64,000 nt of DNA from Ananas comosus. Taxonomy: Eukaryota > Streptophyta > Magnoliopsida > Poales > Bromeliaceae. A program made the translations under genes and the position numbers. Positions within the stretch are counted from its first letter, which is position 1. Each line of letters starts with the position of its first letter. Shown piece after piece: positions 1-12,343 of this stretch. The notes below the pieces were generated by a model. It was given only the letters and a program-made list of their open reading frames with translations, ran no database searches and had not been told where the DNA came from. Where the stretch lies: positions 1,142,504 through 1,206,503 of the forward strand of contig NC_033622.1 of the NCBI RefSeq assembly GCF_001540865.1, read 5' to 3'.

Positions 1-335
1 CTGTTTTTATTTGTGATGACAAATATAACCCTACAAAGTTCAACTTTTATATGTTGTCTTTACAAAAGTTTTAATATTTTCAAATATGTTTTTCTGGTTT
101 ATTACTATTAGAAAATCATTAGAGAACTGTTTTTATTTTTGTCATCACAAATATACCTCTCCAAAAATCATAACAGTATAATATTAGAGAAAAATTATCA
201 AAAACTAATCAGGATTAAATATTTAATCTATGATGGATTAAAATTTTCTAACAGATTCTAAAGACAGAGATATATTTAAAAACATCAGAATTTTTATAAA
301 GACAACATATAAAAGTTGAACTTTATAAAAATATA
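1..335. repeat. Inverted-repeat MITE, family R1
   Basis: The left part (about 30-75: a TACAAAGTTCAACTTTTATA-like run followed by a TTGTCTTTA run) is repeated in inverse orientation at about 295-325. This makes a roughly 300-bp foldback with an AT-rich centre. Related copies lie at 21458-21836 and, split by an insertion, at about 53983-54130 with 55563-55855. It has no coding capacity. I infer a non-autonomous DNA transposon in the first intron of the GLR gene; no target duplication could be fixed at the window edge. Confidence 0.55.
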
Positions 336-379
336 TTTGTCCGTTCAGTGTATCTTGTATCCTGTATTAAATTAACCCC

Positions 380-410
<31 letters not shown>

Positions 411-1271
411 ACTCTCTCTCTCTCTCTCTCCCATTTCCCCTTTTCTCAGCAAGAGCTAATGCTATCAACAATCTCCCCCCTTTTTCTTCTTCCCCTACTG
501 AAGCTCTTCTTCTCTTCCTTTCCACTGCTTCCTCCTACTATGAGGTTTTAGCAACTCAACTTTTTCATCTTGAAATGAATGAGAAACTGCTTCTTCTTTT
601 TTTTTTTTCTAAAATCTTTTTTTCAACTTTTTATCTAGCTGGTATTGTTACTCATGTTTAGGCTAAGTTGGATTTTACCTCTAATACTGTAGAAAGGGTT
701 GCTTCTATACATATGAATATAGTAGTGAACTTTTCATTGCAATGTTATATTCTAAAATTCCCACAAAAAGCAAACAATATCACAATATGCAAGTATTACT
801 TTTGAACTTCTTTTTTTTCAATAATTTTTGAGTGCTCCTTATAAAATGGTTGATTGCATAGGCTTGTACATTACAAATTTTTAAATGTTCAGAGCAGAAG
901 CAATTAGAAGTGTGTATTAATACAGTTCCAAAATCGACCGAATACGCAATCGAAACAACTAAATCTGCATAGAAGCAAAAAAAACAAACAATAAAATTAC
1001 AGCAAGAACAGGATGGATAACTCTGCAGGCACTGTTTTTCGGATTATCGCCTGCGTGCGTAATTGCGGCTTCTTGATGCTTTACACATGCAAATGAGTGT
1101 CATAAACATGATTCATTGGTAATATTTCTTTGTTGTAATATTAGCTCCCGATCATCCAAATTGTTTCGGTTTAACACCTTGTCTTGTAATCAGGTTTCAA
1201 GTTACTGATATGGATTTGTAAAAATTTAGAGCATTTTTGTTTCGCATGCTAAATTTTCTTTCAAAATGCAG
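336..1271. other. GLR intron 1 (3' part) with (TC)n tract
   Basis: There is no coding exon here. The stretch holds a CT-rich microsatellite (about 377-431) and AT-rich sequence, and ends in the acceptor at 1270-1271. The first GLR exon would normally encode the signal peptide and the start of the ligand-binding region. It is not found between 336 and 1271, so it probably lies beyond the left edge of the window. Confidence 0.6.
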
Positions 1272-4200
1272 CTGTCGATCTAATGAAAAATGTCCGCGTG
1301 CAAGCAATTATCGGGCCGCAGACATCGACAGAGGCCAAGTTTATAGTGGAACTCGGAAACAGAACTCAGGTGCCCATCATATCATTTTCTGCGAAGAGCA
1401 CATCTCTTTCGTCGCAGCAAACTCCGTATTTCATCCGTACCGCATGGAACGATTCTACGCAAGCGAAAGTGATTGCCTCCATAGTTCAAACCTTTGGTTG
1501 GCGGGAAGTCGTTCCGGTGTATGAGGACACCGACTATGGTAACGCAATGATCCCTTATCTTATTGATGCTTTGCAAGATGTCGGCGCTCACATGCTCCAT
1601 AGGTGCAAGATTCCGCTTGAAGCTACTGATCAAGAAATCATCGCCACCCTCTTAAATTTGAAGTACAATTGGACCAGGGTTTTCGTCGTCCATATGTCGT
1701 ATAATCTAGCATTTAAGTTTTTCAAGAAAGCAAAAGACCTCGGAATGATGGAATACAGCTATGTGTGGATGACGACGTACGGATTAACCGACATCGTCGA
1801 CCTGATGGGTCCTCCTGCCGCTGAAGTCATGCAGGGTGTACTGGGTATAAAGCCTTATGTTCGAGAGACGGACAAGCTCCGAGACTTTAGAGTTAGATGG
1901 AGGAAAAGATATTGGCAAGAAAATCTCAATTCCTCGATAACTGAGCCTACCGTTTTCGGGCTATGGGCGTATGACACGGTGTGGGCGCTGGCGATCGCAG
2001 TGCACAACGCTCGCATTACCAGTTCGAGCTTTCGGAATTCTGACACGAGCAGCAGTTCGACTGATCTTACGAGGATCGGGCAATCTCAGACCGGAGAAAG
2101 ACTTCGAGAAAAGATGTCGGAAGTCAATTTTTCTGGGATGGCCGGGAAATTCAGATTGATCGAAGGGCAGCTGCAGTCGGGTGCGTTCGAGATCGTTAAT
2201 GTGGTAGGGAAGGGGAAGAGAAGGGTGGGGTTTTGGACTTCAGTGCATGGGGTTTCTAGATATATTGACAGGAAGGGTGACCTTAGAGTTCTCGTCTGGC
2301 CTGGGGGTAAAACAGATGCACCTAAGGGATGGCAGTGGCCGACAAATCGAACTCTCAAAATCGGCGTGCCCGCGAAACGTGGATTTGCTGAATTTGTGAG
2401 GCAGGATCCGGATGGAGTTTTTAGAGGGTATTGTATCGATGTATTCAAAGCTGCGCTTCATGAATTACCATACAATGTCAGCGTCACTTACGTGCTTTAC
2501 GGGGATGGGCATGGAAATATGAACGGCACATACGATGAGCTTGTTTACCAGGTTTATCTCAAGGTTGGTTTGTATCTATGCACCTATCTTTTTTGATTGA
2601 CGGTGTGAAATCAACTTACTATCTGAATCGTATACATCACAAATGCCTCAAAAACAGGAGTTAGATCTCGCATCATACATAAGCTTGACGAGCAATGTGG
2701 GACTATTGAAATGTCACATACTCCCTCTCTTTTTAGATCTTGATGTTTCTCTCAGCCCAATCACACACATAGCCCAAAATACTTGACACAGTTATTAGTC
2801 CTAGTGTGCCCTTTACATATAAGCCCCTCACATTATCCCATATTATCCAATGCAGGACTATTGGTATGTCACAATTAGTATGCCTAATGGCTGGTATAGA
2901 TCCATATTTCAGTAGTAGAAGGCACAAAATGCATGGTGGCATAACTTCAGCATGTTATTTTGCTTGATTTCTTCTGTTACTGTTTACAGTATTGTGAAAT
3001 TTTGGAGAATATTTGTACCATTGCAGTGTTTTAGATTACATATGCGGTTTTCAGGATGACAATGTCTCATAGTCCCACATGCTTTCTCATGGACTACTAT
3101 ATTTAAGATCATCGATCTTGAGTTCGTCATTTGGACCGGCAATTGAGCTCTATGTCCTGTTGGGGGATATATTGTTGATCATAGTAAATTGACTTTTATG
3201 TGGAATTTATTTGCAATTGTTTAGGACAGTATTCAATCAAACTTACATTTCCTAGTGTGATCAATCTGTTTTACTCTCTGTTTCGCTTCATTTACAAATT
3301 TGTGCCAACTACAGAATTTCGATGCCGTTGTGGGTGACATCACGATCATCGCCAACCGATCTCTTTATGTGGATTTCACTCTTCCCTATTCCGAATCCGG
3401 GGTTTCCATGGTGGTCCCAATCAAGGATCAGCGCCGCAAAGACGCGTGGACCTTCCTCAAGCCACTAACCGCCAATCTCTGGTTGGCAACTGGCGCCTTC
3501 TTCGTCTACACCGGTTTTGTAGTCTGGTTCATCGAGCACCGAAGCAACGAGGAATTCAGAGGAAGACCTGCGCAGCAACTCGGCTCAGTCTTCTACTTCT
3601 CTTTCTCCACACTCGTGTTCGCCCATAGAGAGAGAATAGTGAACAACTCATCAAGGTTTGTGATGATCATCTGGGTCTTCGTTGTGCTGATACTGCAGCA
3701 AAGCTACACCGCGAGCTTAACCTCGATTCTGACCGTGCAACAACTTCAGCCGACAGTGACCGATCTGGACCAACTGATTAGGAGCGGCAGCTACATCGGA
3801 TATTTGAATGCGTCTTTCATGCCTGGTCTCTTGAGCCGGTTGAATGTTGATCAGTCGAAGCTAATAGCATACGACTCTCCTGCCGAATATAATGAGGGTC
3901 TGTCCAATGGGAGTGTGGCGGCTATTATTGATGAGATACCGTACCTTAGAGTGTTCCTTTCCAATTACAGCAACAACTACACCATGATCGGACCGATAGC
4001 TAAAGTCGACGGATTTGGATTTGTAAGTATAGACTCCCTCTCTCTCACTGTTCTAAATATGCTTCACATATACAGTCCCAGTTCTTTTATTGCATTGGAT
4101 TTCTCAAAATCTCCAGATTCATCCAAAGTTGTTGTTCTTTTATTTCGACAGGCGTTCCCTATTGGTTCACCGCTGGTCCCGGATCTCAATAGGGCAATCC

Positions 4201-4796
4201 TCACCGTCACGGAGAGTAAGAAAATGACTGAATTCGAGAACACGTTATACGGGAACAGAACTTGCTCGGACAATGAAGATAGTACAGCAACTTCTTCCAG
4301 CAGCCTCACTTTCAACAGCTTCTGGGGTCTGTTCCTCATCACCGGAGCGTCCTCCGTATCCGCGCTGATTCTATCTATTATTTTCTTCGCTCTTCAGCAC
4401 CGCTGTATATTGAGAGATCGGTACTTGGAGAAATCTTTTCTGCAAAGGTTGGCTCTGTTTCTCAAGCTCTACTATGAGTTTGAAACTTCGTCTCAGAATC
4501 GCCAAAAGGAGGAGGAACCGACGGTACCGCAGTTATTGGGAGCTAACAACATGGCTTCGCCTCGCGTAGATAACAGACCGGAGAGCCCGTTAAGCTTCTC
4601 TAACCACACGCAGCGACAATTTGATTCTGATAGTGATTTAGGGACTCTGACAGGAGGAGAATCAGAAGCAGAAGCTGAAGCTGAAGCTGAAGCTGAAGTT
4701 GATACAGAAGGCGGCGACACGCCTGGAAGGGAAATCACAAGTCAAGTCCCGGACCCTCCATCATTTGCAGACATGCTCAGTGAAAGCGATCGATAG
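1272..4796 (+). CDS. GLR2: Glutamate receptor-like channel (GLR, clade 2 type), 5' partial
   Basis: Plant ionotropic glutamate receptor homologue, an amino-acid-gated Ca2+-permeable cation channel of plasma or endomembranes. Exons: 1272-2563, 3315-4022, 4152-4796, with GT-AG junctions. About 880 residues are visible; about 85 from exon 1 are outside the window, giving the usual length near 960. Order: amino-terminal ANF-receptor-like domain (IIGPQTSTEA near the start), first ligand-binding lobe (LKIGVPAKRGFAEFV), then LYVDFTLPYSESGVSMVVP, M1 (LATGAFFVYTGFVVWFIEH), pore segment (FYFSFSTLVFAHRE), M3 with SYTASLTS, second lobe, M4 near the start of the last third of exon 4, and a cytosolic tail. 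The tail has an Ala-Glu repeat from a GAAGCT tract (about 4666-4700). Exon 2 starts in phase 1 (CT GTC GAT), matching the exon 1 end of the pseudogene copy at 10168. The clade 2 assignment rests on family recall. Confidence 0.9.
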
Positions 4797-6110
4797 ATTC
4801 CTATCTCTCTGGCCTGCTCGAAACTTAAAGCCAAGATGCGTAAAGGACATTATGTAGGAAGACTGTATCATATAGTTCCTCGGATAATCGAAAATTGGGC
4901 TAAGACATGTAACTTTTTGTTCTCAGATGATTTTCCTAAACATCTGTTTGTCTGCTGTGTATTATTAATATCACCCTGCCAGATTTATAAGTATTCGGCG
5001 ACATATTCGCAATTTTAAGGGTACTGTGATGTGGCCAATTTGGCGTTAGAATTTCTGAAAAAATGCGACTTAACTAAGTCGAGTTGACAATCCTGTTGAG
5101 TTCGATAATTTTTACAATCGGTGTGAGAAATCTTTAAACGGCCACAACTTTTCGCTCGAGAATCTGATTTCAGCGTGCAACTCAAATTCGGAAAACACTT
5201 TTCGAGTTCTAAGCGTTGAATCGTGAAACCATTCTGTCCGAGTTTGGGACCCAGATTTAATTGTTTCGGTCTCCAATTTTGCATTTTTAGATTATTTTCA
5301 AAAATTTTTGTATTTTTTCTATTTTTAGTTTGATTATTTGATTATTTTCTTATCCGAGAAGGTTTAGAGATATATTATGATTTACTATCTTCGTCTAATA
5401 GGAGTCAGGTGTCGCCTATACATATAAGCATGACATTCAGATATTACGAGCAGAGTTTTTAGAATTGATTAATAAGACTTTCATCTTTGTCGAAGAATTG
5501 GTTCTTCATGTATCATCTCTTTTCGTTCTTATGCTTCTTTCCTCTCAACGCTGTTTAGGCCTGCGTCATGCTGAAACATTTAATTGCACTAGAACTTAAT
5601 TCTCATCGGATCCGATTTTGAGGATACAAACCCACAATTTTGTGCCTGATTTAAATCAGATTATTTGTTGCTGTTCATTGGCACCATTACACACGGAAAT
5701 CACCATTTTAACTCTTAATGTTGGAAGGAGAGGAGTATTAAACTAAAAATTTTATTAAATATTTTTGAACTAAATTTCGGTGGTGGATTAATTTTCCACA
5801 CGTTTACACCAGTTTATATATAGGCATAAATCAAAATCCTAATAGTAATAATTGAACAAGATTTAAACTTATCTCTTATGTCTAACCAATAAAATATTTA
5901 GAGATAAACTTGACAGAAATAAATCTAAACTTATCAAAAATATTGGGTTACTTATCAACACTTAATTCCATGATTTTGTCACCATTATTTTTTCTCCTAG
6001 TGAGCTTTTTGTCTTGCAAAGATGCTCTTTTACCTATTACAAAATACAAATGCATACATATTGTAAAATCAAGTGCATGTTAAATAAAATTTTTTTATTT
6101 AAGAAACAGA
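4797..6110. other. GLR 3' flank and AT-rich spacer
   Basis: Probable 3' UTR followed by AT-rich intergenic sequence. No ORF with recognisable homology on either strand. I see no strong repeat boundaries in it. Confidence 0.5.
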
Positions 6111-6112
6111 GG

Positions 6113-6327
6113 AGTGTTTGGTTCCTTGGAAGAGTCAGGGAAAAAAGTTCTTCATCGAAAACATTATTTTTCGGAGTTTTTATTTTTCGGATAAAAAATT
6201 TAGAGAACGAAAACACTATTTTTCTATTTATTAGAAAAAATAGTTTTTCTAAAAATCAAATGAATGAAAAATATTTTTTCAGCTAAAAAATTGTTTTTGG
6301 TATATTTTTCGAAGAATCAAACACACA
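6113..6327. mobile_element. Small foldback element with GTGTTTGGTTC-type ends
   Basis: The left end reads GTGTTTGGTTCCTTGGAAGA. The right end, read in reverse, is TGTGTTTGATTCTTCGAAAA, so the two ends are imperfect terminal inverted repeats around about 215 bp of A/T-rich sequence. It is likely a MITE; the superfamily is not resolved and no clear target duplication is visible. Confidence 0.45.
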
Positions 6328-6564
6328 TGTTGAACATTTGCAATGCAATTCCAAATTAGGCCTCACATCTCTTGTTCACACTTTAATATTTTTCTTGCAA
6401 CCTCTCTTTTACTTTTTTAAGATCAAAGCATCTAATTGTTTCTATTGTAATGAAATGTCCTTCTCTTATTTCTTTTTTTGTTGCAATTTTTTTTTTTATT
6501 GGTTTCTAAGTCAAGTATTTTAACTTGTTTTTATATAATTTATAAAGTCAAACAATGAAGATGT

Positions 6565-6617
6565 CAATTTCTTGGTTGGTTGAAGAAATTGAATTTCTTC
6601 AACCAACCAAGAAATTG
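6565..6617. repeat. Perfect 26-bp inverted repeat with 1-nt spacer
   Basis: Left arm 6565-6590 and right arm 6592-6617 are exact reverse complements separated by a single G. The arm core is CTTGGTTGGTTGAAG. Pairing stops at the next base on each side. The sequence could form a cruciform or, if transcribed, a long hairpin. Nothing in the surroundings shows what it belongs to. Confidence 0.85.
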
Positions 6618-6814
6618 GAAAGTGGTTTCTATTCACACACTTTTGATTCGGTTTGACTATCTCATTTAGATATAAAAAAATTGAAAAAAAATCTCTTAAT
6701 AAACTCCAAATTAAATCTTTTAATCATGCTTTGTCATTCCCTACCCAATAGCCTAATTGTCAAAAAACTATATATATATTCCCTTTGACCTCTCTCTCTC
6801 TCTCTCTCTCTCTC

Positions 6815-7034
6815 TACTATCGATAGCACCAAGGATTTGGTGCTATCGAGTTTTTCACCGTTAGATTTAAGCCTTTGATTATTTTTACCCGGTAAATTAT
6901 ACTATTCAACCAACCACTCACTCAACGCTAGGGAGTCCACATTATTTTAACCATTCATTTCTCAATCCAAAGGCTAAAAAATAAATAGCACCAATATATA
7001 GCTTAGTACTATTGATAGTATTTCAGCCTAGTTC
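6815..7034. mobile_element. Micron-like element, copy A
   Basis: It is flanked by a (TC)n tract on the left and a (TA)n tract on the right. The left end folds into a hairpin (TCGATAGCACCAA / TTGGTGCTATCGA). The right end carries CTATTGATAGTATT. Internal sequence (CCGTTAGAT, ATTCAACCAACCAC, CCACTCAAC, CTAGGG) is shared with copies B and E. No coding capacity. Confidence 0.6.
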
Positions 7035-7842
7035 TATATATATATATACATATAAGAATATCCAAAATTTATAGACGAAGATAGTACAAAAGATGGAAGT
7101 GAATTTATTCTCTAATTAAATAATACAAATACTCTATCAAACCTTATTAATTATTTTCCTTATATACACTACTGGGGTTTAGCACTATGATGTGTCTACT
7201 ACTTTAGTTCCATCTCTTTCACTTATTAGTTATTTAATTAGTGTGACAATTGTTAACATAAACATAGTGTAAATGTGTATGAATTAAGTGAGATCAAGAC
7301 CTTGCTTTTTGACTTTTGACAAATATATATATTCAACATCCAAAAGCAAACAAAAAAATTAATTAAAGGTATTCCATTTTGTACTATAGTGAAAAAAAAA
7401 GGAGAAAATATATTAATTAATAACAAAATTGCTGGTACTTTTTTCAATTGCACTAAACATGACCTAATTAATGTCAATTGAAAGAGAAAAAGTACATGAT
7501 CTAGATTAAGGAATTATTAATGTAATACCAGTATAATTTTTTTCGTAATATTACATAAGTGATCGATCAAATTATTTATTTTCTTTGTACTTTCTTATCA
7601 TGTCAATATAATTTACGCGACGCTTTGCTAATTAACTATGAAAACACACGAAATACTTTTTACCGTGTCTACGTAACGTACTACATGCGATCCAAATCAA
7701 GGTCTTTAGTAGTGTGCTTAATTAGGGTCTAAGTTAGAGTTTAATTTCCAAAGAGCATGGAAGAAGAAGACCAAGTCATCATTTGAGTTACTATCACCAT
7801 CAATTTTATTCTCTCCTAAACATTTTCTAAGAAACTCCTTTA
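7035..7842. other. AT-rich spacer
   Basis: Short (TA)n tract followed by AT-rich sequence. No recognisable gene or repeat boundary; the right limit is the TTA target site of the next MITE. Confidence 0.4.
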
Positions 7843-8531
7843 GGGTGCGTTTGGTTCGCGTTATCTTTTAAAGATTTCTAGTAATCCAATGGGAATAAAA
7901 AAATATGACGGTGTTTGGCTAAACTCGCTAAGTAATCTAGTTGGTAATATTAGATTCACTTGGGAATAAGATTCACCCCAAAGTACTAATCTCATTCCCT
8001 TGAGGGAGGGTGGGTATCCTCATATTAATGGATTGGGGTAATCATAATATGTCTAATCTCTTTCTTTCTTCCTATCCGCCGGCTAATTGATATTATTTTT
8101 CTTTACACTCTAACCTTATATCTCTCTCTAAACTTATTTTTCTCTCTAAAATTCAACTTTTTTTTCTCTCTCTAAACAAAGCTTTCTCTCTCTCTCTCTC
8201 TTTCTAAAATTTCAACTCTCTCACTTCCTTTAATTTCGACTATATTTTTCTTTTTATTTTTTTAATTATGCTCTCTCTCTCTAACTTATAACTCTCTCTT
8301 CCTTTTTTCTAAAAAAATATTGAAACTTTTGATAACATTATTTAAAATTAAATTAATTAATTAATTAATTAATTGTATATTTTTTGTAATGTTAAATAAC
8401 ATGGCTAATTAATATTACCGTGCGAACCAAACACAGGAATTCCACATTCTTAGTAATAGGATGAATAGGGATAAGATTTTCGGATATCTTTTATTCCTAG
8501 TAATCTTTCATAATGCGAACCAAACGCACCC
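7843..8531. mobile_element. Tourist-like (PIF/Harbinger) MITE with TTA target duplication
   Basis: The terminal inverted repeats are GGGTGCGTTTGGTTCGC on the left and the exact reverse complement, GCGAACCAAACGCACCC, on the right. The element is flanked on both sides by TTA (7840-7842 and 8532-8534), the three-base duplication typical of PIF/Harbinger elements. Length is 689 bp. The interior holds CT-rich and (TTAA)n stretches and no transposase. Confidence 0.88.
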
Positions 8532-8534
8532 TTA

Positions 8535-9230
8535 AATTAATTCATTATGGTAATTATTTATATCTTTTCAGAAACAATTACTCTAATGTAGTTTGACTTT
8601 TTTTGCTGGAATTTGCACTGAAACTATCCATTGCTTTAAGCCATTTTACTTGGGTCGACTTAATTAATTAATCACAATTATAGCTAAGATGTGGCGCGCC
8701 TTGATTAATTAATTCCTAAAGTTCCATAGATCCATAAACTATCTCATATTAATTTGCAAATAGTAATTTTTATCCTTATTTATTCCAACTATCATTAATA
8801 TATTATTAATATATAATAGAGCAATGTGATCTGTACATCTACATGAGTGTAAGATTTATACTCTAGCCATTCATAAGTTAAAATTTTTTCATTTATTTTA
8901 TCCACTTTTCTTTAATGCTAAAATTCAAAAACAATTTTTCTTAAGTTCTAAAATCATGGGACGTAAGATTTATACTTGTTAAATAATACGAAACAACTAT
9001 TATTTTCTATTTGCCTTTATTTGTCTTTTTTTATTTTGGTTGCCTTCAATATTTTCCAAGGCCGTGTTGCCTCAACCCTTGTAGCTAAATTCGACTGCTA
9101 AATGAATGAAGCCTATAGCGTGCTATCTTTCTCTCTCTCTCTCTAAAAAAAAAAAAAAAAAAAAAAAAAACCATTATTTTCTAATAGCTTAAGATCTTAA
9201 ATTAAATAAGAAAAAAACAAACCAGGCTAA
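8535..9230. other. AT-rich spacer with SINE 3' fragment
   Basis: No gene. Around 9086-9171 there is a SINE-type 3' end (AATGAATGAAGC, then a GCGTGCTATCTTTCTCTC-like end and a long A tail of about 26 nt) without the 5' tRNA-like part. Confidence 0.5.
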
Positions 9231-9231
9231 G

Positions 9232-9350
9232 AGACCGACTGTTTCTAACGCAAGTGGTAAAGGACTTAATGGTTGGTACTCAAGGTTCTAAGTTTGAAAC
9301 TTAATTAATTCATATTTTAGCTAAGTTTATTTTTTAAAAAAATAAATTTA
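9232..9350 (+). mobile_element. tRNA-derived SINE copy (diverged)
   Basis: The element starts with a box-A-like TAACGCAAGTGG and then a GGACTTAATGGTTGGTA stretch. A diverged box B region follows (CTAAGTTTGAAAC), then ATTAATTCATATTTTAGCTA. It matches the SINE family that recurs through the window. The body is intact but the 3' tail has decayed. Confidence 0.6.
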
Positions 9351-9608
9351 AGAAATAAAACCCTTGTTTAATTAGACACATATCCTCTATAGTAAACTAT
9401 TACAACAACAACAACAAAAAAACACTTGAGGAGATACTACTGGAGCACCAACCCTCATATTCCAAAAAAAATAAATGAAAATAAAAATAAGATCCAAAAG
9501 TCAAAGTAAACGGAAAACACTATTCCAACCGCGGGCCTCTGCATAACACTTCAAACATCCAAACCTATACATAAATACAGCATATATATATATATATATA
9601 TATATATA

Positions 9609-9865
9609 GAGTCTAGCTACTATACTTTTATGAGTATAGAGTCTATTGTACTCATAAGTTTTTGGCCGTTATATCTGTCCTTTAATCAATTTCACCCGTT
9701 AGATTATACTATTCAACCAACCACCCACTCAATCCTAGGGGACCGACCCACTATCAACTTAACCGTAACTACTTTTATCTTAACCGCACATTTTTTTCAT
9801 CTGAACGGTCGAAAACTTATAAGTACAAAGGGCACTATACTCATATGAGTATAGTAGTCCCAGTC
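9609..9865. mobile_element. Micron-like element, copy B, in (TA)n
   Basis: Inserted between (TA)n tracts (about 9580-9608 and 9866-9882). The left end carries a hairpin, TTATGAGTA...TACTCATAA. The right end has TACTCATATGAGTATAGTAG. The ends are inverted (GCTACTATACT...AGTATAGTAG). It lies immediately upstream of exon 1 of the GLR pseudogene. Confidence 0.65.
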
Positions 9866-10168
9866 TATATATATATATATAATGTGTGTGTGTGTGTGTT
9901 TGTATGCGTAAAAATGGTGCTTGATCTGCTTGTTTACTGCTACTTGTTATGCTTCTTCGTTTTTGCCGGTGTCGGCCGGTTCGTCTACACGGCTACAGTC
10001 GTAAATGTAGGCGCACTCCTCGACCTCAAGTCGGTCGGGGGAAAGGCGAGCTTGGCGAGCATCGAGCTCGCCGTCGAGGACTTCTACGCCGCGCATGGCG
10101 ACTTCGCGTCGAGGTGGTGGTGCATGCCCGGGATTCTAAGGCCGACGATGTTAGCGCCGCCTCGGCAG

Positions 10169-10731
10169 GTAATAATAATAATAATGATAATAATAGTATT
10201 AAGAGAGAGAGAATTCGACTACTATACTACACTATGAATATGATTATATATCTTTCTACTTATATATCATTTTTAGTAATAGAGCTTCTAAATGGATGAT
10301 CTATATTGCTAAATATGATTTAGTATAATAGAAACCGATAAAAATTAAATTTTAAAATTTTTAAATATTATTTACCACATGATTAAAAAATTTCAAAATT
10401 AATAATTTTTAATAGCCAATATAAAACACATGCCAATTTAACAATTTAAAGAATTGAAATCTGTTGAACTTTTAATAGAAAATTTTATTCATTATCTAGA
10501 TAAAAATTAATAACTTTGATCTTAAATTGAAGATTCAATCCTCTATTTTAAGGAGTTCGTCAATATTCACTATTTATTTTTTGCCCATTCAATAATTATA
10601 TTATAAATTCAAAAAATTATGAAAAAAAGATTTCAAATATTTTAAATTATATTTAATGATATGGGTCGTCGATTCGACAATTTTATATTCAGAAAAGATT
10701 TATCAGTACGAAGATATTCAAACTCATAAAA

Positions 10732-10795
<64 letters not shown>
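10169..10795. other. AT-rich sequence with long (TA)n, inside GLR pseudogene
   Basis: No trace of GLR exon 2. The sequence around 10270-10690 resembles internal parts of the Micron-like copy C (GAGCTTCTAAAT, GAAGATTCAATCCTC) and is probably an older copy. It ends in a pure (TA)n tract of about 29 units (10738-10795). Confidence 0.5.
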
Positions 10796-10797
<2 letters not shown>

Positions 10798-11337
10798 TCC
10801 TGCTACTATACTATTATGAGTACGATCGCTCTCGTACTCATAAGTTGTTTTCGATGATAGAGCTTCCGACTCGACAATCCATACCGTTAAACGTTATTCA
10901 CAGCATTTAAAACTTCTAGAAATCAAATTTTATAATTTTTCGACATCATTTACCTTATGATCAAGAGGTCACAAATTTGACAATTTTTAACGGCCGGTAT
11001 GGGATACTTGCTAGTTTAACAGTGTAAAAGAATCGAAATTTGTTGAATTTTTGATAGAAAATTCTATTCACTATATAGATAAAGGTCAATAACTCTGATC
11101 TTGAATTGAAGGATCCGATCATCCTTTTTTAGGATGTCGTTCGATTTAGACCGTTCATTTTATGCCCACTTGATGGACTTTATTATGATTTCGAGAATTT
11201 ACGAAATTTATTTTCTAGAAGTTTCAAACACTCTAGATCATATTTAACGGAGTGGATCGTCGATTCGGAAGCTCCATTATTAAAAATAACTTATGAGTAC
11301 GAGGGCTCCAATACTCATAATAGTATAGTAGCCACGG

Positions 11338-11339
<2 letters not shown>
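10796..11339. mobile_element. Micron-like element, copy C, between (TA)n tracts
   Basis: It sits exactly between (TA)n runs at 10738-10795 and 11340-11376. The ends are inverted: GCTACTATACTATTATGAGTA on the left and TACTCATAATAGTATAGTAGC on the right. Each end also carries a subterminal stem (ATGAGTACG/CGTACTCAT type). About 544 bp, non-coding. Confidence 0.7.
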
Positions 11340-11378
<39 letters not shown>

Positions 11379-11381
<3 letters not shown>

Positions 11382-11622
11382 GGCTGGAATACTATTAATA
11401 GTAAAACGTTCTTTTTGCTATCAAGTTTTTAACTCTTGAATAGAAAATTGTAGGGTCAGAATAATATTAGTAGGTTAGAGTTGAGTGGTTCCCCTAGGGT
11501 TGAGTGGTCTCTACTGGATTATAATATTTAATCCAATGGTTAGAAATAATGAAAATAGTTAATCCAAAGGCTAAAAAACTGGTAGCAACAATGAGATTTT
11601 GCTATTAATAGTAGCCCAGTCC
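11379..11622. mobile_element. Micron-like element, copy D
   Basis: The left end GGCTGGAATACTATTAATAGT and the right end GCTATTAATAGTAGCCCAG are inverted relative to each other. The left side is (TA)n. The right end directly abuts the surviving tip of GLR pseudogene exon 3, so the element and its (TA)n tract interrupt what was exon. Confidence 0.65.
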
Positions 11623-12177
11623 TCTCACAGCATTGTGACGACTACGACATGGTCGGCCGGATATACAAAACTGGTGGATTTGGGTTTGTAAGTTCGTCCC
11701 CATCGTGCCGTGCGTAGGGGTGGAAACGAGCCGAGCTCGAGCGAGCTTATGTCAGCTCAAATTCGGCTTGAAATTAATTTCGAGCCTAAATCTAGGCTCA
11801 AGCTCGGCTTGAAATTAATTCGAGCCGAGCTCGAGCGAGCCTAATTTCGAGTCGTTGGGTTGTTCATGTTTGCACGTTAACTCGGGTTGAGATTTAAATG
11901 TATTGTGTGAGAGAGAAAGTTTGAAAATGACAACGTGTATTGGGATTTTGTACTATTGTAAGTTTAAAAGTTTAGGGATGAAAAAAAGGAGAGAGAGAGA
12001 GAGAGCTTGGGAGTAGCTCAGTCCCTCAGTGGAATCGAGTGTAAAGAATATTAATAAAACATAAAACTTGATAACTTGTACAACGTACTTTAACATCCAT
12101 TACAATATATTTTTAATTTGATAACTAATATATTACAGCTCTTAAAGTTAGCTGAGCAAATCTCGAGCTTGAGCCGA

Positions 12178-12178
12178 N
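12178..12178. other. Single-base assembly gap (N)
   Basis: The N falls exactly at the junction where the left end and left (TA)n tract of Micron-like copy E should be. This suggests that a microsatellite-containing segment was collapsed or lost here. Confidence 0.8.
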
Positions 12179-12343
12179 TCCGTTAGATCATACTATTTAA
12201 CCAATTACCCACTCAACCCTAGGGGACAACTATCATTCTAAGTGGGGACCACCATCATCCTAACCACACATCCCATCAATCAACGGTTAAAAATTTATGA
12301 GTATAAGGGGGTCTATACTCATAAGAGTATAGTAGCCCCGGCC
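12179..12343. mobile_element. Micron-like element, copy E (left end lost at N)
   Basis: Shares CCGTTAGATCATACTATT, CACTCAACCCTAGGGGAC and the right end TACTCATAAGAGTATAGTAG with copy B. It is followed by (TA)n at 12344-12366 and inserted inside the hAT-like element. Confidence 0.65.

Noticed and set aside
1237..1524. ORF overlapping the start of GLR exon 2 in another frame
   Set aside because: The GLR frame from 1272 matches the family continuously. The other frame is a shadow with no ATG of its own.
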